A stretch of 64,000 nt of DNA from Streptomyces sp. MUM 203J (GTDB lineage Bacteria > Actinomycetota > Actinomycetes > Streptomycetales > Streptomycetaceae), in assembly GCF_022414595.1 (NCBI RefSeq), contig NZ_JADWYO010000007.1:101069-165068 (forward strand), written 5' to 3'. Positions within the stretch are counted from its first letter, which is position 1. Every line of letters begins with the position of its first letter. Under the pieces are notes generated by a model. That model was not told the origin of the DNA and made no database searches. It saw nothing but the letters and a program-made list of their open reading frames with translations. The position numbers were made by a program, and so were the translations under genes. Of the stretch, positions 8,036 through 17,173 are shown piece by piece.

Positions 8036-9894
8036 CCGGCCAGGCCGCTCAGGCCGGTGGGCACGTGCATCTGCTTCATGGTCCGGCCGTCGCCCGTGTA
8101 CATGTGGACGCCGCACGGCAGGCAGGGGTCGAAGCTGCGCACGGCACGCATGATGTCGATGCCCTTGAAGTTCTCGGGCGGGTTCTCCTCGAAGATCGGA
8201 GTGTTCTGCACCGCGTCCTCGTACGGGCCGGGGGTCCCGAAGGTGTCCCGTGTGGAGGCGTTCCACGGCGTCGGCGGATAGGGGTGGTAGTTGGCGATCT
8301 TCCCGTCCCTGATCACCATGTGGTGCGAGAGGACACCCCGTACGGCCTCGGTGAAGCCGACACCGATCGACTCGTCCGGCACCTCGAACTTCTCCCAGGT
8401 CTGGGTGCGTCCGGCGCGGACCTCCTCCAGGCCCTTCTCGGCGCAGTGCAGAGCGACGGCGGCCGCGTACGCCTGGAAGTAGGTCCGGGCGCGGTTGCGC
8501 TCCAGGGCGTTGCTCCACTTCGGGATCTTCCACTCGAAGGTGGTCTCCGGCCTGGTCATCGTGCGGGGGAGGTTGATGACCACGCTGTGCCCGGTGGCCT
8601 TGACGTAGCCGATGTCGACGAGGCCGGAGAGCGCGGTGGACCACAGGCGCGCGAGGGGACCGCCGCCGGTGTCCAGTGCCAGGTGGTCCTTGCCGTCGAA
8701 CCAGCGCGGGGACATGACCCAGCTGTACTTGTCGTCGAAGTCCCGCTTCTGCGGGGCCGGGATGGTGTGCTGGTTCCACGGGTGGCGCGGGTCGACCGGG
8801 TTGCCCAGCGGGTCGTGGGTGACGAACTGCTCCTGCCCCTGCCAGTCCTCGTAGTACGAGCTGCCGAGCAGGATGCGGATGCCGAGGTTGATCTCGGTGA
8901 GGTCGTTGGTCACCAGCTCGCCGTCGACGACGACGCCGGGGGTGACGAACATCCGCCGGCCCCAGTCGGTCATGTTGGCGTAGGTGAAGTCGCAGTGCTC
9001 GGGGTCGTTGAGCGCGCCCCAGCAGCCGAGCAGCACGCGGCGGCGGCCGACCTCCTCATAGCCGGGCAGGGCATCGTAGAAGAAGTCGAAGAGGTCGTCG
9101 TGGAGCGGGACGACGCGCTTCATGAACTCGACATAGCGCATGAGGCGGCTCATGTAGTCGGTGAAGAGCTGCACGGAGGCGACCGTGCCGACGCCGCCGG
9201 GATAGAGCGTGGAAGGGTGGACGTGGCGCCCCTCCATCAGGCAGAACATCTCCCGGGTGTAGCGGCTGACCTGCAGCGCCTCGCGGTAGAACTCGCCCTC
9301 GAGGGGGTTCAGGGAACGCATGATGTCGGCGATGGTGCGGTAGCCGTGCTCGGCGGCGTGCGGCGCCTCGGTGCGCTCGGCGAGCTCCAGGACCCCGGGG
9401 TTGGTCTCGCGGACCATCTTCTCGCAGTAGTCGACCCCGACCAGGTTCTCCTGGAAGATGTTGTGGTCGAACATGTACTCGGCGGACTCGCCGAGGTTGA
9501 TGACCCACTCACCGAGGTGCGGGGGCTTCACGCCGTACGCCATGTTCTGCGCGTACACGGAACAGGTGGCGTGGTTGTCACCGCAGATGCCGCAGATGCG
9601 GCTGGTGATGAAGTGCGCGTCGCGGGGGTCCTTGCCTCGCATGAAGACGCTGTAGCCGCGGAAGACGGAGGACGTGCTGTAGCACTCCGCGACGCGCTTC
9701 TGCTTGAAATCGATCTTCGTGTGGATGCCGAGGCTGCCCACGATCCGGGTGATGGGGTCCCAGGCCATCTCCACCAGTCCGGAGCCGTCACCCGTCGTCT
9801 TCGCCGGAGATGCCATGGTCGTTGCGGTGCCCTTCGTGAGCTCTTCGACTTCGCGAACAGTGGGAGTCGTACGGGAGGGGGGCGTGACGTTCAC
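8032..9894 (-). CDS. hhyL: [NiFe]-hydrogenase large subunit, group 1h type
   Basis: This 620-aa catalytic subunit has the N-terminal L1 motif RICGICGDNHATC (Cys101, Cys104). The C-terminal L2 motif is DPCLPCGVH (Cys591, Cys594, His597); these four Cys hold the Ni-Fe centre. A 23-residue tail beginning MYTGDG follows His597 and should be removed by the operon protease. The GTG at 9894 overlaps the small-subunit stop (GTGA) and was chosen; MASPAK at 9816, with a GAAGGG site, is the alternative start. It oxidises H2 with the small subunit encoded upstream. Assignment to group 1h rests on the partner's Asp-containing motif and the gene neighbourhood. Confidence 0.96.
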   Translation of the reverse strand: MNVTPPSRTTPTVREVEELTKGTATTMASPAKTTGDGSGLVEMAWDPITRIVGSLGIHTKIDFKQKRVAECYSTSSVFRGYSVFMRGKDPRDAHFITSRICGICGDNHATCSVYAQNMAYGVKPPHLGEWVINLGESAEYMFDHNIFQENLVGVDYCEKMVRETNPGVLELAERTEAPHAAEHGYRTIADIMRSLNPLEGEFYREALQVSRYTREMFCLMEGRHVHPSTLYPGGVGTVASVQLFTDYMSRLMRYVEFMKRVVPLHDDLFDFFYDALPGYEEVGRRRVLLGCWGALNDPEHCDFTYANMTDWGRRMFVTPGVVVDGELVTNDLTEINLGIRILLGSSYYEDWQGQEQFVTHDPLGNPVDPRHPWNQHTIPAPQKRDFDDKYSWVMSPRWFDGKDHLALDTGGGPLARLWSTALSGLVDIGYVKATGHSVVINLPRTMTRPETTFEWKIPKWSNALERNRARTYFQAYAAAVALHCAEKGLEEVRAGRTQTWEKFEVPDESIGVGFTEAVRGVLSHHMVIRDGKIANYHPYPPTPWNASTRDTFGTPGPYEDAVQNTPIFEENPPENFKGIDIMRAVRSFDPCLPCGVHMYTGDGRTMKQMHVPTGLSGLAG

Positions 9895-10973
9895 CAGGGC
9901 GGCCGGTATCCGGTGGTGACCCGCTCACCGGTGTGCCGCCACCTCGGTTCCTTGTCCGCGGTCCTGGCGGTCATGCCCCGGAGCCGACGGATCACCGAGC
10001 CGTACACACCGCTGGCGGACACGGAGACCTTGGCACCGGGTGGTTCGTCCATGAACGGCATGAACTTGTCCGGGAACCCGGGCATGGTGCAGGCGATGCA
10101 GATGCCGCCGACGTTCGGGCAGCCGCCGACGCCGTTGATCCAGCCGCGCTTGGGGACGTTGCATTTGACGACCGGTCCCCAGCAGCCCAGCTTGACCAGG
10201 CAGGTGGGCGAGTCGTACGTCGAGGCGAACTGTCCCTGCTCGTAGTAGCCCGCGCGGTCGCAGCCCTCGTGCACGGTCGCCCCGAACAGCCAGGTCGGAC
10301 GGAGCTTGTCGTCGAGCGGGATCATGGGCGCGGAGCCCGCCGCCTGGTAGAGCAGATAGGTCAGCGTCTCCGCGAAGTTGTCCGGCTGGATGGGGCAGCC
10401 GGGCACGCACACGACCGGGATGCCGGCGTGCGACTTCCAGTCCCAGCCCAGATAGTCCGGGAGACCCATCGCGCCGGTCGGGTTCCCCGCCATGGCGTGG
10501 ATGCCGCCGTACGTGGCGCACGTGCCGATCGCAACCACCGCGAGCGCCTTGGGCGCCAGCCGGTCGACCCACTCGCTCGTGGTGATGGGCTGGCCGGACT
10601 CCGGGTCGGTGCCGAAGCCGCTCCAGTAGCCCTCCTGCTTGATGGCCTCGTTCGGGATCGATCCCTCGACGACCAGCACGAACGGGTCGATCTCACCCCG
10701 CTCCCCCTTGAAGAACCACTCGATGAACGTGTCGGCGCCGCCTACCGGCCCGCACTCGAAGTCGATCAGCGGCCAGTGGACCGCGATCCGGGGCAGCCCC
10801 GGCAGCCCCGCGAGGGCGATCTCCTCGATGCTGGGCTGCATCGCCGCGGTCAGGGCCACCGAGTCGCCGTCGCAGCTCAGCCCGGCGTTGATCCAGAGGA
10901 TGTGGATCGGCTTCTCTTCGCTGCCGGGTGCGGCGTCCTGGTCCTCGACCGGAGCCGGCTTTACTGCGCTCAT
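9891..10973 (-). CDS. hhyS: [NiFe]-hydrogenase small subunit, group 1h type
   Basis: This 360-aa electron-transfer subunit carries three Fe-S clusters. The N-terminal motif is NAGLSCDGDSV (Cys34, Asp35, Asp37) instead of the CTGC of most uptake hydrogenases. In the Ralstonia group 1h enzyme an Asp replaces one proximal-cluster Cys, so this fits the O2-insensitive, high-affinity type. Further Cys are in GTCATYGG, VPGCPIQPDN, HEGCDRAGYY, LGCWGPVVKCNVP and GGCPNVGGICIACTMPGFPD. There is no twin-arginine signal, so it is cytoplasmic. An AGGAGG site lies just before the ATG at 10973. The gene lies 56 nt after hypX. Confidence 0.96.
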   Translation of the reverse strand: MSAVKPAPVEDQDAAPGSEEKPIHILWINAGLSCDGDSVALTAAMQPSIEEIALAGLPGLPRIAVHWPLIDFECGPVGGADTFIEWFFKGERGEIDPFVLVVEGSIPNEAIKQEGYWSGFGTDPESGQPITTSEWVDRLAPKALAVVAIGTCATYGGIHAMAGNPTGAMGLPDYLGWDWKSHAGIPVVCVPGCPIQPDNFAETLTYLLYQAAGSAPMIPLDDKLRPTWLFGATVHEGCDRAGYYEQGQFASTYDSPTCLVKLGCWGPVVKCNVPKRGWINGVGGCPNVGGICIACTMPGFPDKFMPFMDEPPGAKVSVSASGVYGSVIRRLRGMTARTADKEPRWRHTGERVTTGYRPPW

Positions 10974-11029
10974 GAGTCGCCTCCTGAGGAGGAGTGGGGC
11001 AAAGGCCTCATTTCAGACCTGGGTCTTGC

Positions 11030-12742
11030 TCAACAGTCCGCCGATTCGCCCGCGCCCGCACCCGGGCCGTGGGGGGACACCGCCGGGGGAGCCTCCTTCC
11101 GGGCGAAGGACCGGCGCAGTGCGTGATAGCTCGCGGCGGGATCGTCGAAGACCCGCCGCATCCGGGAGAGCTCCTGCGCACGGTGGGCGGCAAGGGGAGC
11201 GACGGACTCGCGGCGCTCGTGCTCCGCCTTCTTCGCCGCGATGCGCGGCTGCAGACCGTGACGGGATGCCAGGCGGAGGGCCATCCGGGTGACCTCGGCG
11301 GCGAACTCCGCGGGTCCGCAGTCCACGACCCGGTCGATCAGCCCCATGCCGAGCGAGGCCGCCGCGGACACCGGCCGGGCCTCCTCGGTGAGCCGCTCGG
11401 CCAGGTCCCGGCCCACTCTCCCGGGCAGCGTACGGGTCCAGTACTCCGATCCGTACAGACCCATGTGCCGGTAGTGCGGATTGAGCACCGAACCGGACCG
11501 GCACCACACCTCGTCGGCGGCCAGGGCGAGCATCACCCCTCCGGCGGCGGCGTTGCCCCCGACCGCGCTGACCACGAGCCGGTCGGTCGTGGTGAGGACC
11601 GCCTCGACCAGGTCGTTCATGGCGTTGATGTTGGCCCAGGACTCGGCCGCCGGGTCGGCGGCGGCCTCGATGACGCCCAGATGGATGCCGTTGGAGAAGA
11701 AGTCGCGCTGTCCGCCGAGCACCAGGACGGATGTGGGGCGCGTACGAGCGGCCTCGTACGCGTCCAGCAGGCGGCGGCACTGGCCGGTGCTCATGGCCCC
11801 GCCTGGGAACGTGAACGACAGGATGCCGACCGGTCCCTGCTCGCGGTACCGGATGTCGGACCAGGTGCGCCGACCGGGATCCGCCCGCTGTCCGCTTTGT
11901 ACGGGTGCCGGGAGCTCGGGGAGCTCCGGCAGCCGGCCAGCGAGGGCCAGGGTGGCCGGGAGCTTGCAGGCACGGGGCCGGCCGGGGCCGGTGCGGGCGC
12001 GGAGCTCGGGGATCCACACCGCGCCGTCCACCGTGGCGCGGCAGATCGCGCCCGCCCGGGTGGCGAGCAGTTCACCGGCCCTCCCGCGCAGCCCGTCCTC
12101 CGCGTGGCCGCCGTGCAGGAACCACTCGGCGCCGAGCAGCTGGTCGCGCACACCGGGCTGCGAGTCGGCGGCGCGCAGGGTGCGCAGCACGGTCTCGGTG
12201 CTGTCCTTGCGCCACATGATCCGGCGCGCCTCCTGACGGAGAGCGGGACGGGCGCGGATCTCGCCGGTCTGCGGAGCCGGTGTCGCCCCGGCGGCGACCC
12301 TCTCGACGGCGAGCAGCACAGCGGCGACGGCCGCGTCGGACAGCTCGTTGCGGTACAGATCGCTCTTGCCGACTTCCGGAACGCGGAAGCCGGCGGAGGC
12401 CCAGACGTCGCCCGCGTCCATCTCCTCGTCGGCCTGGAGGACGGTGACGCCCCACTCGTCGGCCCCCTCGTGGAGCGCGTGGTCCAGCGAGGTCGGCCCC
12501 CGGTCCCCCACGGGCCCCGGGTGCACGATGAGGCAGCGATGCGCCGTCCACACGTCCCGGGGTACGACAGCCTTCAGCATGGGGGCGACGACCAGGTCGG
12601 GCGCGTGGCGCGCCACGGCCTCACGCACGGCGGCCCCGTCCGGGGTGACCTCCACGGGAACGCCGTGCCCCAGGTCGCGCAGCTCGGCCAGGACGCGCTG
12701 GGTGAGGCTGTTGAAGCTGCTGGCGACGAGCAGGATGCGCAC
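11030..12742 (-). CDS. hypX: HypX/HoxX, formyl-CoA-dependent CO-forming maturation factor
   Basis: This 570-aa two-domain protein has an N-terminal formyltransferase-like domain (RILLVASSFNSLTQRV; HPGPVGDRGPTSLDHAL) and a C-terminal enoyl-CoA hydratase-like domain (SAVGGNAAAGGVMLALAADE; PHYRHMGLYGSEYW). HypX converts formyl-tetrahydrofolate via formyl-CoA to CO, the CO ligand source under aerobic conditions. The GTG at 12742 follows GGAAGGGG and begins at the family N-terminus; 33 upstream in-frame codons are rejected. As the first gene it places CO supply at the head of the hydrogenase operon. Confidence 0.93.
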   Translation of the reverse strand: MRILLVASSFNSLTQRVLAELRDLGHGVPVEVTPDGAAVREAVARHAPDLVVAPMLKAVVPRDVWTAHRCLIVHPGPVGDRGPTSLDHALHEGADEWGVTVLQADEEMDAGDVWASAGFRVPEVGKSDLYRNELSDAAVAAVLLAVERVAAGATPAPQTGEIRARPALRQEARRIMWRKDSTETVLRTLRAADSQPGVRDQLLGAEWFLHGGHAEDGLRGRAGELLATRAGAICRATVDGAVWIPELRARTGPGRPRACKLPATLALAGRLPELPELPAPVQSGQRADPGRRTWSDIRYREQGPVGILSFTFPGGAMSTGQCRRLLDAYEAARTRPTSVLVLGGQRDFFSNGIHLGVIEAAADPAAESWANINAMNDLVEAVLTTTDRLVVSAVGGNAAAGGVMLALAADEVWCRSGSVLNPHYRHMGLYGSEYWTRTLPGRVGRDLAERLTEEARPVSAAASLGMGLIDRVVDCGPAEFAAEVTRMALRLASRHGLQPRIAAKKAEHERRESVAPLAAHRAQELSRMRRVFDDPAASYHALRRSFARKEAPPAVSPHGPGAGAGESADC

Positions 12743-12912
12743 GGGCGGCCCCTTCCGGGTTGCGGCGGACGGTGCGGCTCCGGGCACCCCGGCCCACCGG
12801 CCGCCTGCGATCCTCGGGCACCACGGGCCGGGGAGTGGCACGACGGAGCCCGCACCTCACCCGTTCGAGGCGCGCCTCCGACCGATTGGCGGGTGGATCA
12901 CGGTGCCGGGGG

Positions 12913-12940
12913 CCTTTGTGATTCGCCGAGCACCTTTGCG
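12913..12940. repeat. Direct repeat CCTTTGtG / CCTTTGcG upstream of hypX
   Basis: CCTTTGTG at 12913-12920 and CCTTTGCG at 12933-12940 are 20 nt apart start to start, about two helical turns. They lie ~170-200 nt upstream of the hypX start in the region expected to control the hydrogenase operon. This could be a regulator site; chance is not excluded. Confidence 0.3.
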
Positions 12941-13798
12941 AGTACGCCGGTCTTGGACGTCGTCGCCATCGCGGATCCCGCATACGACGCACCCCACCCC
13001 GCCTCTCTGCTGAAGGGTCCGCCGGTGCGGCGTGCCCCGGCCCGCGGATGCGCTCGGACCGCGTCCCGCGCGGACCCGCACCCTCGCCGCGGCCCCATAC
13101 CAGGAGGCGTCCGGCCCCGGCACGGAGACGAGTTCGCCCGCGGGCAGGCCGACGCCTGCCCCACCCCGGACACCCGCGCCGTCACCGGCACACGCCTCCG
13201 CGGCACCGCCCCCTCCCGGGCCCGGTACCGGCTCCGCCCGGGGGGCTCGCCCACGGCTCGTCCCGCGCCGCAGCGACGGCACCCTCCTGATAGCCGAGGG
13301 GACCGCGCTCCGCCTGGAGCATTCCGCCGGTGAACTGCACGAGCGAGGCGTCGCCGGCCGCGAGGCATCAACACGAGCCGCCGCTTCGACGATGCGGTGC
13401 AGCTCCCGCGCCGACCCGGTTCGAGCCCCACGGGCACCACGCCCTGAGCGGACCGCGCACCGGCCCCCGGAGCCCCGCACGGCGTCGAGGCGGACCCGGC
13501 ACTCGTCGAGCAATGCGCCGAGCCGCATCCGGCGGACCGGCCAGCAGCTCATCCGCAGGCAGCCGGTTCGCTCCCTGGGACGGGACCAGCGCGCCCGGAA
13601 TCAGCAGGCCGAACAGACGGTCCATTATTTCGAGTCAACATCAAATCCGGACGGAAGATCCACTAATTGCACGACCTGCCGGAATAGGGCAGCTCAGATA
13701 GCTGATCACGAATCCATCGACGAACGGCAGCCCATCCGTTCACTGATCAGAATTGCGGCGCGATCAGAATCTTTACCAAGGCTCGAAAAGGAGGAAGG

Positions 13799-13885
13799 AT
13801 GTACATCACCAGCCGGGATCGGAATGAATCCACACCGGCTGCACAACCGCTCTACACGCGCAGTCCCACCGTTCGAACCGAGTAG
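13799..13885 (+). CDS. Possible 28-aa peptide ORF with strong ribosome site
   Basis: AAGGAGG at 13788-13794 lies 4 nt before ATG 13799. The ORF reads MYITSRDRNESTPAAQPL and 10 more residues to a TAG at 13883-13885. The peptide is polar, with no Cys and no signal. It lies in an AT-rich stretch ~300 nt upstream of lanL. It has no recognisable relation to lanthipeptide precursors. It could be a leader peptide or chance; the near-consensus ribosome site is the only support. Confidence 0.3.
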   Translation: MYITSRDRNESTPAAQPLYTRSPTVRTE

Positions 13886-14193
13886 AACAGAAATTCGCTT
13901 CTCGAAGCGACGGCCATCATTCCCGAATGCGGTAGGAATGATTCTGGCCGCGGGTGCGGCTCGCCACAGACGTCCATCCTGGACACCGCTTCGCCCATCC
14001 CCCCGGGAACCCGACGGATCCGCCTACGCCGGTTCGCGCCCACTGAGCGACCCTCTGCGCTGGTAGCCAACTTCGGGCACCTGAAACACTCGGTGCGCTC
14101 GCTGAACCGGGCGACCTCCACCGACCGAGCACTGTACGTTCAATGACCGGAGGAATATTCCGCTGCCGGTTCTCCCTGTCGAAAGGGGCTCCC

Positions 14194-16866
14194 GTGACGG
14201 GCCACGCAACCGAAGTCGATCTGGAAGACCTGCTCCACCGTTCACTGCAAGCCACGGGTACGGGCGCGCTGTGGACCGCCGGCGCAGACGACATGTGGTA
14301 CCGCCTCACCCGGCGGAACGGAACGCGGCGCGAACAAGGATGGAAGCTACACGTGTCCGCGACAGCCGCCTCCGCCCCGGAGGTCCTCGCGAAATCCCTG
14401 GGCGTACTGCTGTGCGAGGACTCGGCGTTCAAATTCGTGCGATCCATCGAACAAGTGAGCGCTCTCAACTCCCGTGCCACTCCGCGGGGAAATTCGGGCA
14501 AGTTCATCACCGTGTACCCGTCCTCCGACGAGGCGGCTGCCCGAATAGCCCTGGAACTGCACAAGGAGACGTCCGGGCTGGCCGGACCCCGTATCCTCTC
14601 CGACCAGCCCTACGCCGCGCGCAGCCTGGTGCACTACCGTTACGGTGCCTTCGTCGGCCGGCGGCGCCTGTCGGACCAGGGGCTGCTGGTGTGGTTCATC
14701 GAGGACCCCGACGGCAATCCCGTGGAGGACAAGCGCACCGGTCAGTATTCCCCGCCCTCCTGGGCCGTCAGCCCCTTTCCCGCCTCGGTCCCGCTTCCGC
14801 CACAGCAGAAGAAGGCGGCGAGCGGCCCGGTGCTGCTCGGCGGCCGGTTCTCGGTACGGGAGGCCATCCGGCACACGAACAAAGGCGGCGTCTACCGGGG
14901 GACGGACACCGTCACAGGCGCACCCGTGGTGCTCAAGGAGGCCCGGCCGCACGTCGAGGCCGACGCTTCCGGCGCCGACGTCCGCGACTGGCTGCGCGCC
15001 GAGGCCAGAACCCTGGAGAGGCTCAAGGGCACCGGACTGGCTCCGGAGCCGGTCGCGATGTTCGAGACGGGCGGCCACCTGTTCCTCGTCCAGGAGGAGG
15101 TGCCGGGCGTGCCCCTGCGCACCTGGGTCGCCGAGCGCTTCCGGGACGTCGGCGGTGAGCGGTACCGCGTCGACGCGCTGGCCCAGGCAGGACGTCTGGT
15201 GGACCTGGTCGCGGCGGCCCACGCGCACGGCTGCGTACTGAGGGACTTCACCCCCGGCAACGTCATGGTCCGCCCGGACGGCGAACTGCGTCTCATCGAC
15301 CTGGAACTCGCCGTCCTGGAGGGCGACATCGCACTGCCGACGCGCGTGGGGACCCCCGGCTTCAGCGCTCCCGAGCGCCTGGTGGACGCGCCTGTCTCCC
15401 GGACCGCCGACTACTACAGCCTCGGTGCCACGGTGTGCTTCGTCCTCGCGGGGAAGGTGCCCCACTTCCTGCCCGAGGAGCCGCCCACCCGGCCTGCGGA
15501 GGAGCGGCTCATGGAGTGGCTGGCCGCGTGCGCAGAACCGCTCCGTCTGCCGGACGGCCTGGCGAAGGTGATCCTCAGGCTGATGCGGGACGATCCCGAC
15601 GAGCGCTGGGAACCCGCCAGGGCACGTGAGGCACTCCTCACGGAGGGCTCGGACAGGACCGCAGGCCCCGCTGCCCGGCCTGCCAGGACGGACGGACCGC
15701 GCCCCGGGACGGACACCGCCATGGCCGGAATGGTCAATCACCTGGTCGATTCGATGACCCCCTTGGACGACCGGCGGCTGTGGCCCGTGTCCACGATGGC
15801 GGGTGAGACCGACCCCTGCACGGTGCAGCAGGGCGCGGCCGGTGTTCTGGCGGTCCTGGCACGGTACTTCGAGCTGACCGGCGACGCCCGCCTCCCGGGC
15901 CTCATCTCCACCGCGGGTCACTGGATCGCCGACCGTACCGACACCCGCTCCATCCGTCCGGGGCTGCACTTCGGCGGCGGCGGCACCGCCTGGGCACTGT
16001 ACGAAGCCGGACGCGCCATCGACGACCGCGCGCTCACCAGCCATGCGCTGGCCCTGGCGCTGGCTCCGCTGGAGCCGACGCCCAGCCACGACATCACCCA
16101 CGGTTCCGCCGGCAGCGGACTCGCCGCCGCCCACCTGTGGCACCGAACCGGCGACCCGCGCCTGGCCGAACGGGTCATCGCGGCGGCCGACCGGCTGGCC
16201 GCCGCCGCGCAACCCGAGCCGGTCGGCGTGAGTTGGCCGGTTCCCGCCGAAGCCGTTGCCGAGGAGGCTGGCAAACGCTATCTGGGCTTCGCCCACGGAA
16301 CATCGGGCATCGGCTGCTTCCTCCTCGCCGCCGCGGCCATCTCCAACCGCTCCGAACACGCGGAGCTGGCCAAGGCAGCCGGCGAGCACCTGGTGGCCCA
16401 CGCCGTGACAGTCGGCCGAGCGGCCCAGTGGCCGGCCCAGGCCACGGACGTGCCGACGGCCCCGTACTGGTGCCACGGTTCGGCGGGCATCGGCTCCTTC
16501 CTCGTCCGCCTCTGGCAGAAGACGGGGGACAAGCGGTACGGCGAACTCGCCCGCGGCGCCACACACGCCGTCGTGGAACGCGCGTCCCGGGCCGGCCTCG
16601 CCCAGTGTCACGGGCTGGCGGGAAACGGTGACTTCCTCCTCGACATGGCCGACGCCACCGGGGACCCCGCGTACCGCGCGATGGCCGAGGACCTGGCCCG
16701 CCTCGTCGTCTCCGAACGAACCCACCGCGCCGGCCACGTCGTCTTCCCCAACGAGTACGGGGACGTCTCGACGAGCTGGAGCGACGGGGCCGCAGGAATC
16801 CTGGCGTTCCTCCTGCGGACCCGCCACGAAGACTCCCGGCTCTGGATGATCCACGAGCCGGGCTGA
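14194..16866 (+). CDS. lanL: Class IV lanthipeptide synthetase LanL (venezuelin-like)
   Basis: This 890-aa trifunctional enzyme phosphorylates Ser/Thr, eliminates phosphate and cyclises Cys onto the dehydro residues. It has a lyase domain (~1-205, with EQGWKLHVSA) and then a kinase (~215-480) with VVLKEA Lys248, LRDFTPGNVMV Asp351 and a DLE (369-371) instead of DFG. The LanC-like cyclase (~510-890) has zinc ligands in WCHG (Cys760) and QCHG (Cys805, His806). The intact Cys-Cys-His site makes this class IV, not class III. Start GTG 14194 is preceded by AAAGGGG; an upstream ATG at 14143 has no ribosome site. The precursor follows 45 nt downstream. Confidence 0.95.
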   Translation: MTGHATEVDLEDLLHRSLQATGTGALWTAGADDMWYRLTRRNGTRREQGWKLHVSATAASAPEVLAKSLGVLLCEDSAFKFVRSIEQVSALNSRATPRGNSGKFITVYPSSDEAAARIALELHKETSGLAGPRILSDQPYAARSLVHYRYGAFVGRRRLSDQGLLVWFIEDPDGNPVEDKRTGQYSPPSWAVSPFPASVPLPPQQKKAASGPVLLGGRFSVREAIRHTNKGGVYRGTDTVTGAPVVLKEARPHVEADASGADVRDWLRAEARTLERLKGTGLAPEPVAMFETGGHLFLVQEEVPGVPLRTWVAERFRDVGGERYRVDALAQAGRLVDLVAAAHAHGCVLRDFTPGNVMVRPDGELRLIDLELAVLEGDIALPTRVGTPGFSAPERLVDAPVSRTADYYSLGATVCFVLAGKVPHFLPEEPPTRPAEERLMEWLAACAEPLRLPDGLAKVILRLMRDDPDERWEPARAREALLTEGSDRTAGPAARPARTDGPRPGTDTAMAGMVNHLVDSMTPLDDRRLWPVSTMAGETDPCTVQQGAAGVLAVLARYFELTGDARLPGLISTAGHWIADRTDTRSIRPGLHFGGGGTAWALYEAGRAIDDRALTSHALALALAPLEPTPSHDITHGSAGSGLAAAHLWHRTGDPRLAERVIAAADRLAAAAQPEPVGVSWPVPAEAVAEEAGKRYLGFAHGTSGIGCFLLAAAAISNRSEHAELAKAAGEHLVAHAVTVGRAAQWPAQATDVPTAPYWCHGSAGIGSFLVRLWQKTGDKRYGELARGATHAVVERASRAGLAQCHGLAGNGDFLLDMADATGDPAYRAMAEDLARLVVSERTHRAGHVVFPNEYGDVSTSWSDGAAGILAFLLRTRHEDSRLWMIHEPG

Positions 16867-16911
16867 GCGACGGGAACCCCCGTCGCAAACCTCGCAGAGA
16901 AGGAGAAAGTC

Positions 16912-17067
16912 ATGGAGAACCGCGACCTCGAACTGCTGGCTCACCTGCACGCCCTTCCGGAGACCGACCCGGTCGGCGTCGACGGAGCCCCGTTCGCCGC
17001 GACCTGTGAGTGCATCGGCCTGCTGACGCTGCTCAACACCGTCTGCGTCGGCATCAGCTGCGCCTGA
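16912..17067 (+). CDS. lanA: Class IV lanthipeptide precursor peptide (venezuelin-like)
   Basis: This 51-aa peptide has an AAGGAG site before ATG 16912. The leader begins MENRDLELLAHLHALPETDP and is rich in acidic residues and Leu. The C-terminal core starts around Thr31 with TCECIGLLTLLNT and ends with VCVGISCA. It has four Cys (32, 34, 45, 50) and Thr/Ser at 31, 39, 43 and 49 for ring formation. From memory it is close to the venezuelin and SflA precursors. It was missed by long-ORF searches because of its size. A strong hairpin follows the stop, which would raise precursor level relative to the transporter. Confidence 0.95.
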   Translation: MENRDLELLAHLHALPETDPVGVDGAPFAATCECIGLLTLLNTVCVGISCA

Positions 17068-17075
17068 CCGAGACC

Positions 17076-17115
17076 CTCCTGCCGGTGGCCGCCACCTGGC
17101 GGCCACCGGCAGGAG
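17076..17115 (+). terminator. 18-bp perfect hairpin between precursor and transporter genes
   Basis: The arms are 17076-17093 and 17098-17115, perfectly complementary, with a 4-nt ACCT loop. It lies 8 nt after the lanA stop and 58 nt before the ABC gene. No T-run follows, as usual in Streptomyces. It is likely a partial terminator or mRNA-stabilising stem that lets the precursor outnumber the transporter. Confidence 0.8.
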
Positions 17116-17173
17116 CCAGATCGCCACGGCCGACAGGACTGCACAGGACACCCGCGGAGACGAGGACCCGACC

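Larger units (their letters stand above)
12743..14193. other. Intergenic region between divergent hypX and lanL
   Basis: These ~1.45 kb hold no convincing long gene. Open frames here have no ribosome site and unnatural composition. The left part should contain the hydrogenase promoter. The right part (about 13620-13960) is clearly AT-richer than its surroundings and contains the small ORF at 13799. It probably holds the lanthipeptide promoter. Confidence 0.6.

Noticed and set aside
8065..10245. 726-codon plus-strand frame opposite the hydrogenase large subunit
   Set aside because: It is a codon-position shadow of a high-GC gene; the translation matches no protein style and the opposite strand encodes conserved hydrogenase motifs.
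13032..14066. 344-codon plus-strand frame upstream of lanL
   Set aside because: The translation is Arg/Pro/Ser-rich without any domain and crosses an AT-rich regulatory stretch; it is not a credible gene.
14143..14193. Upstream ATG start for lanL
   Set aside because: It has no ribosome site, while GTG 14194 has AAAGGGG at proper spacing and begins at the family N-terminus.
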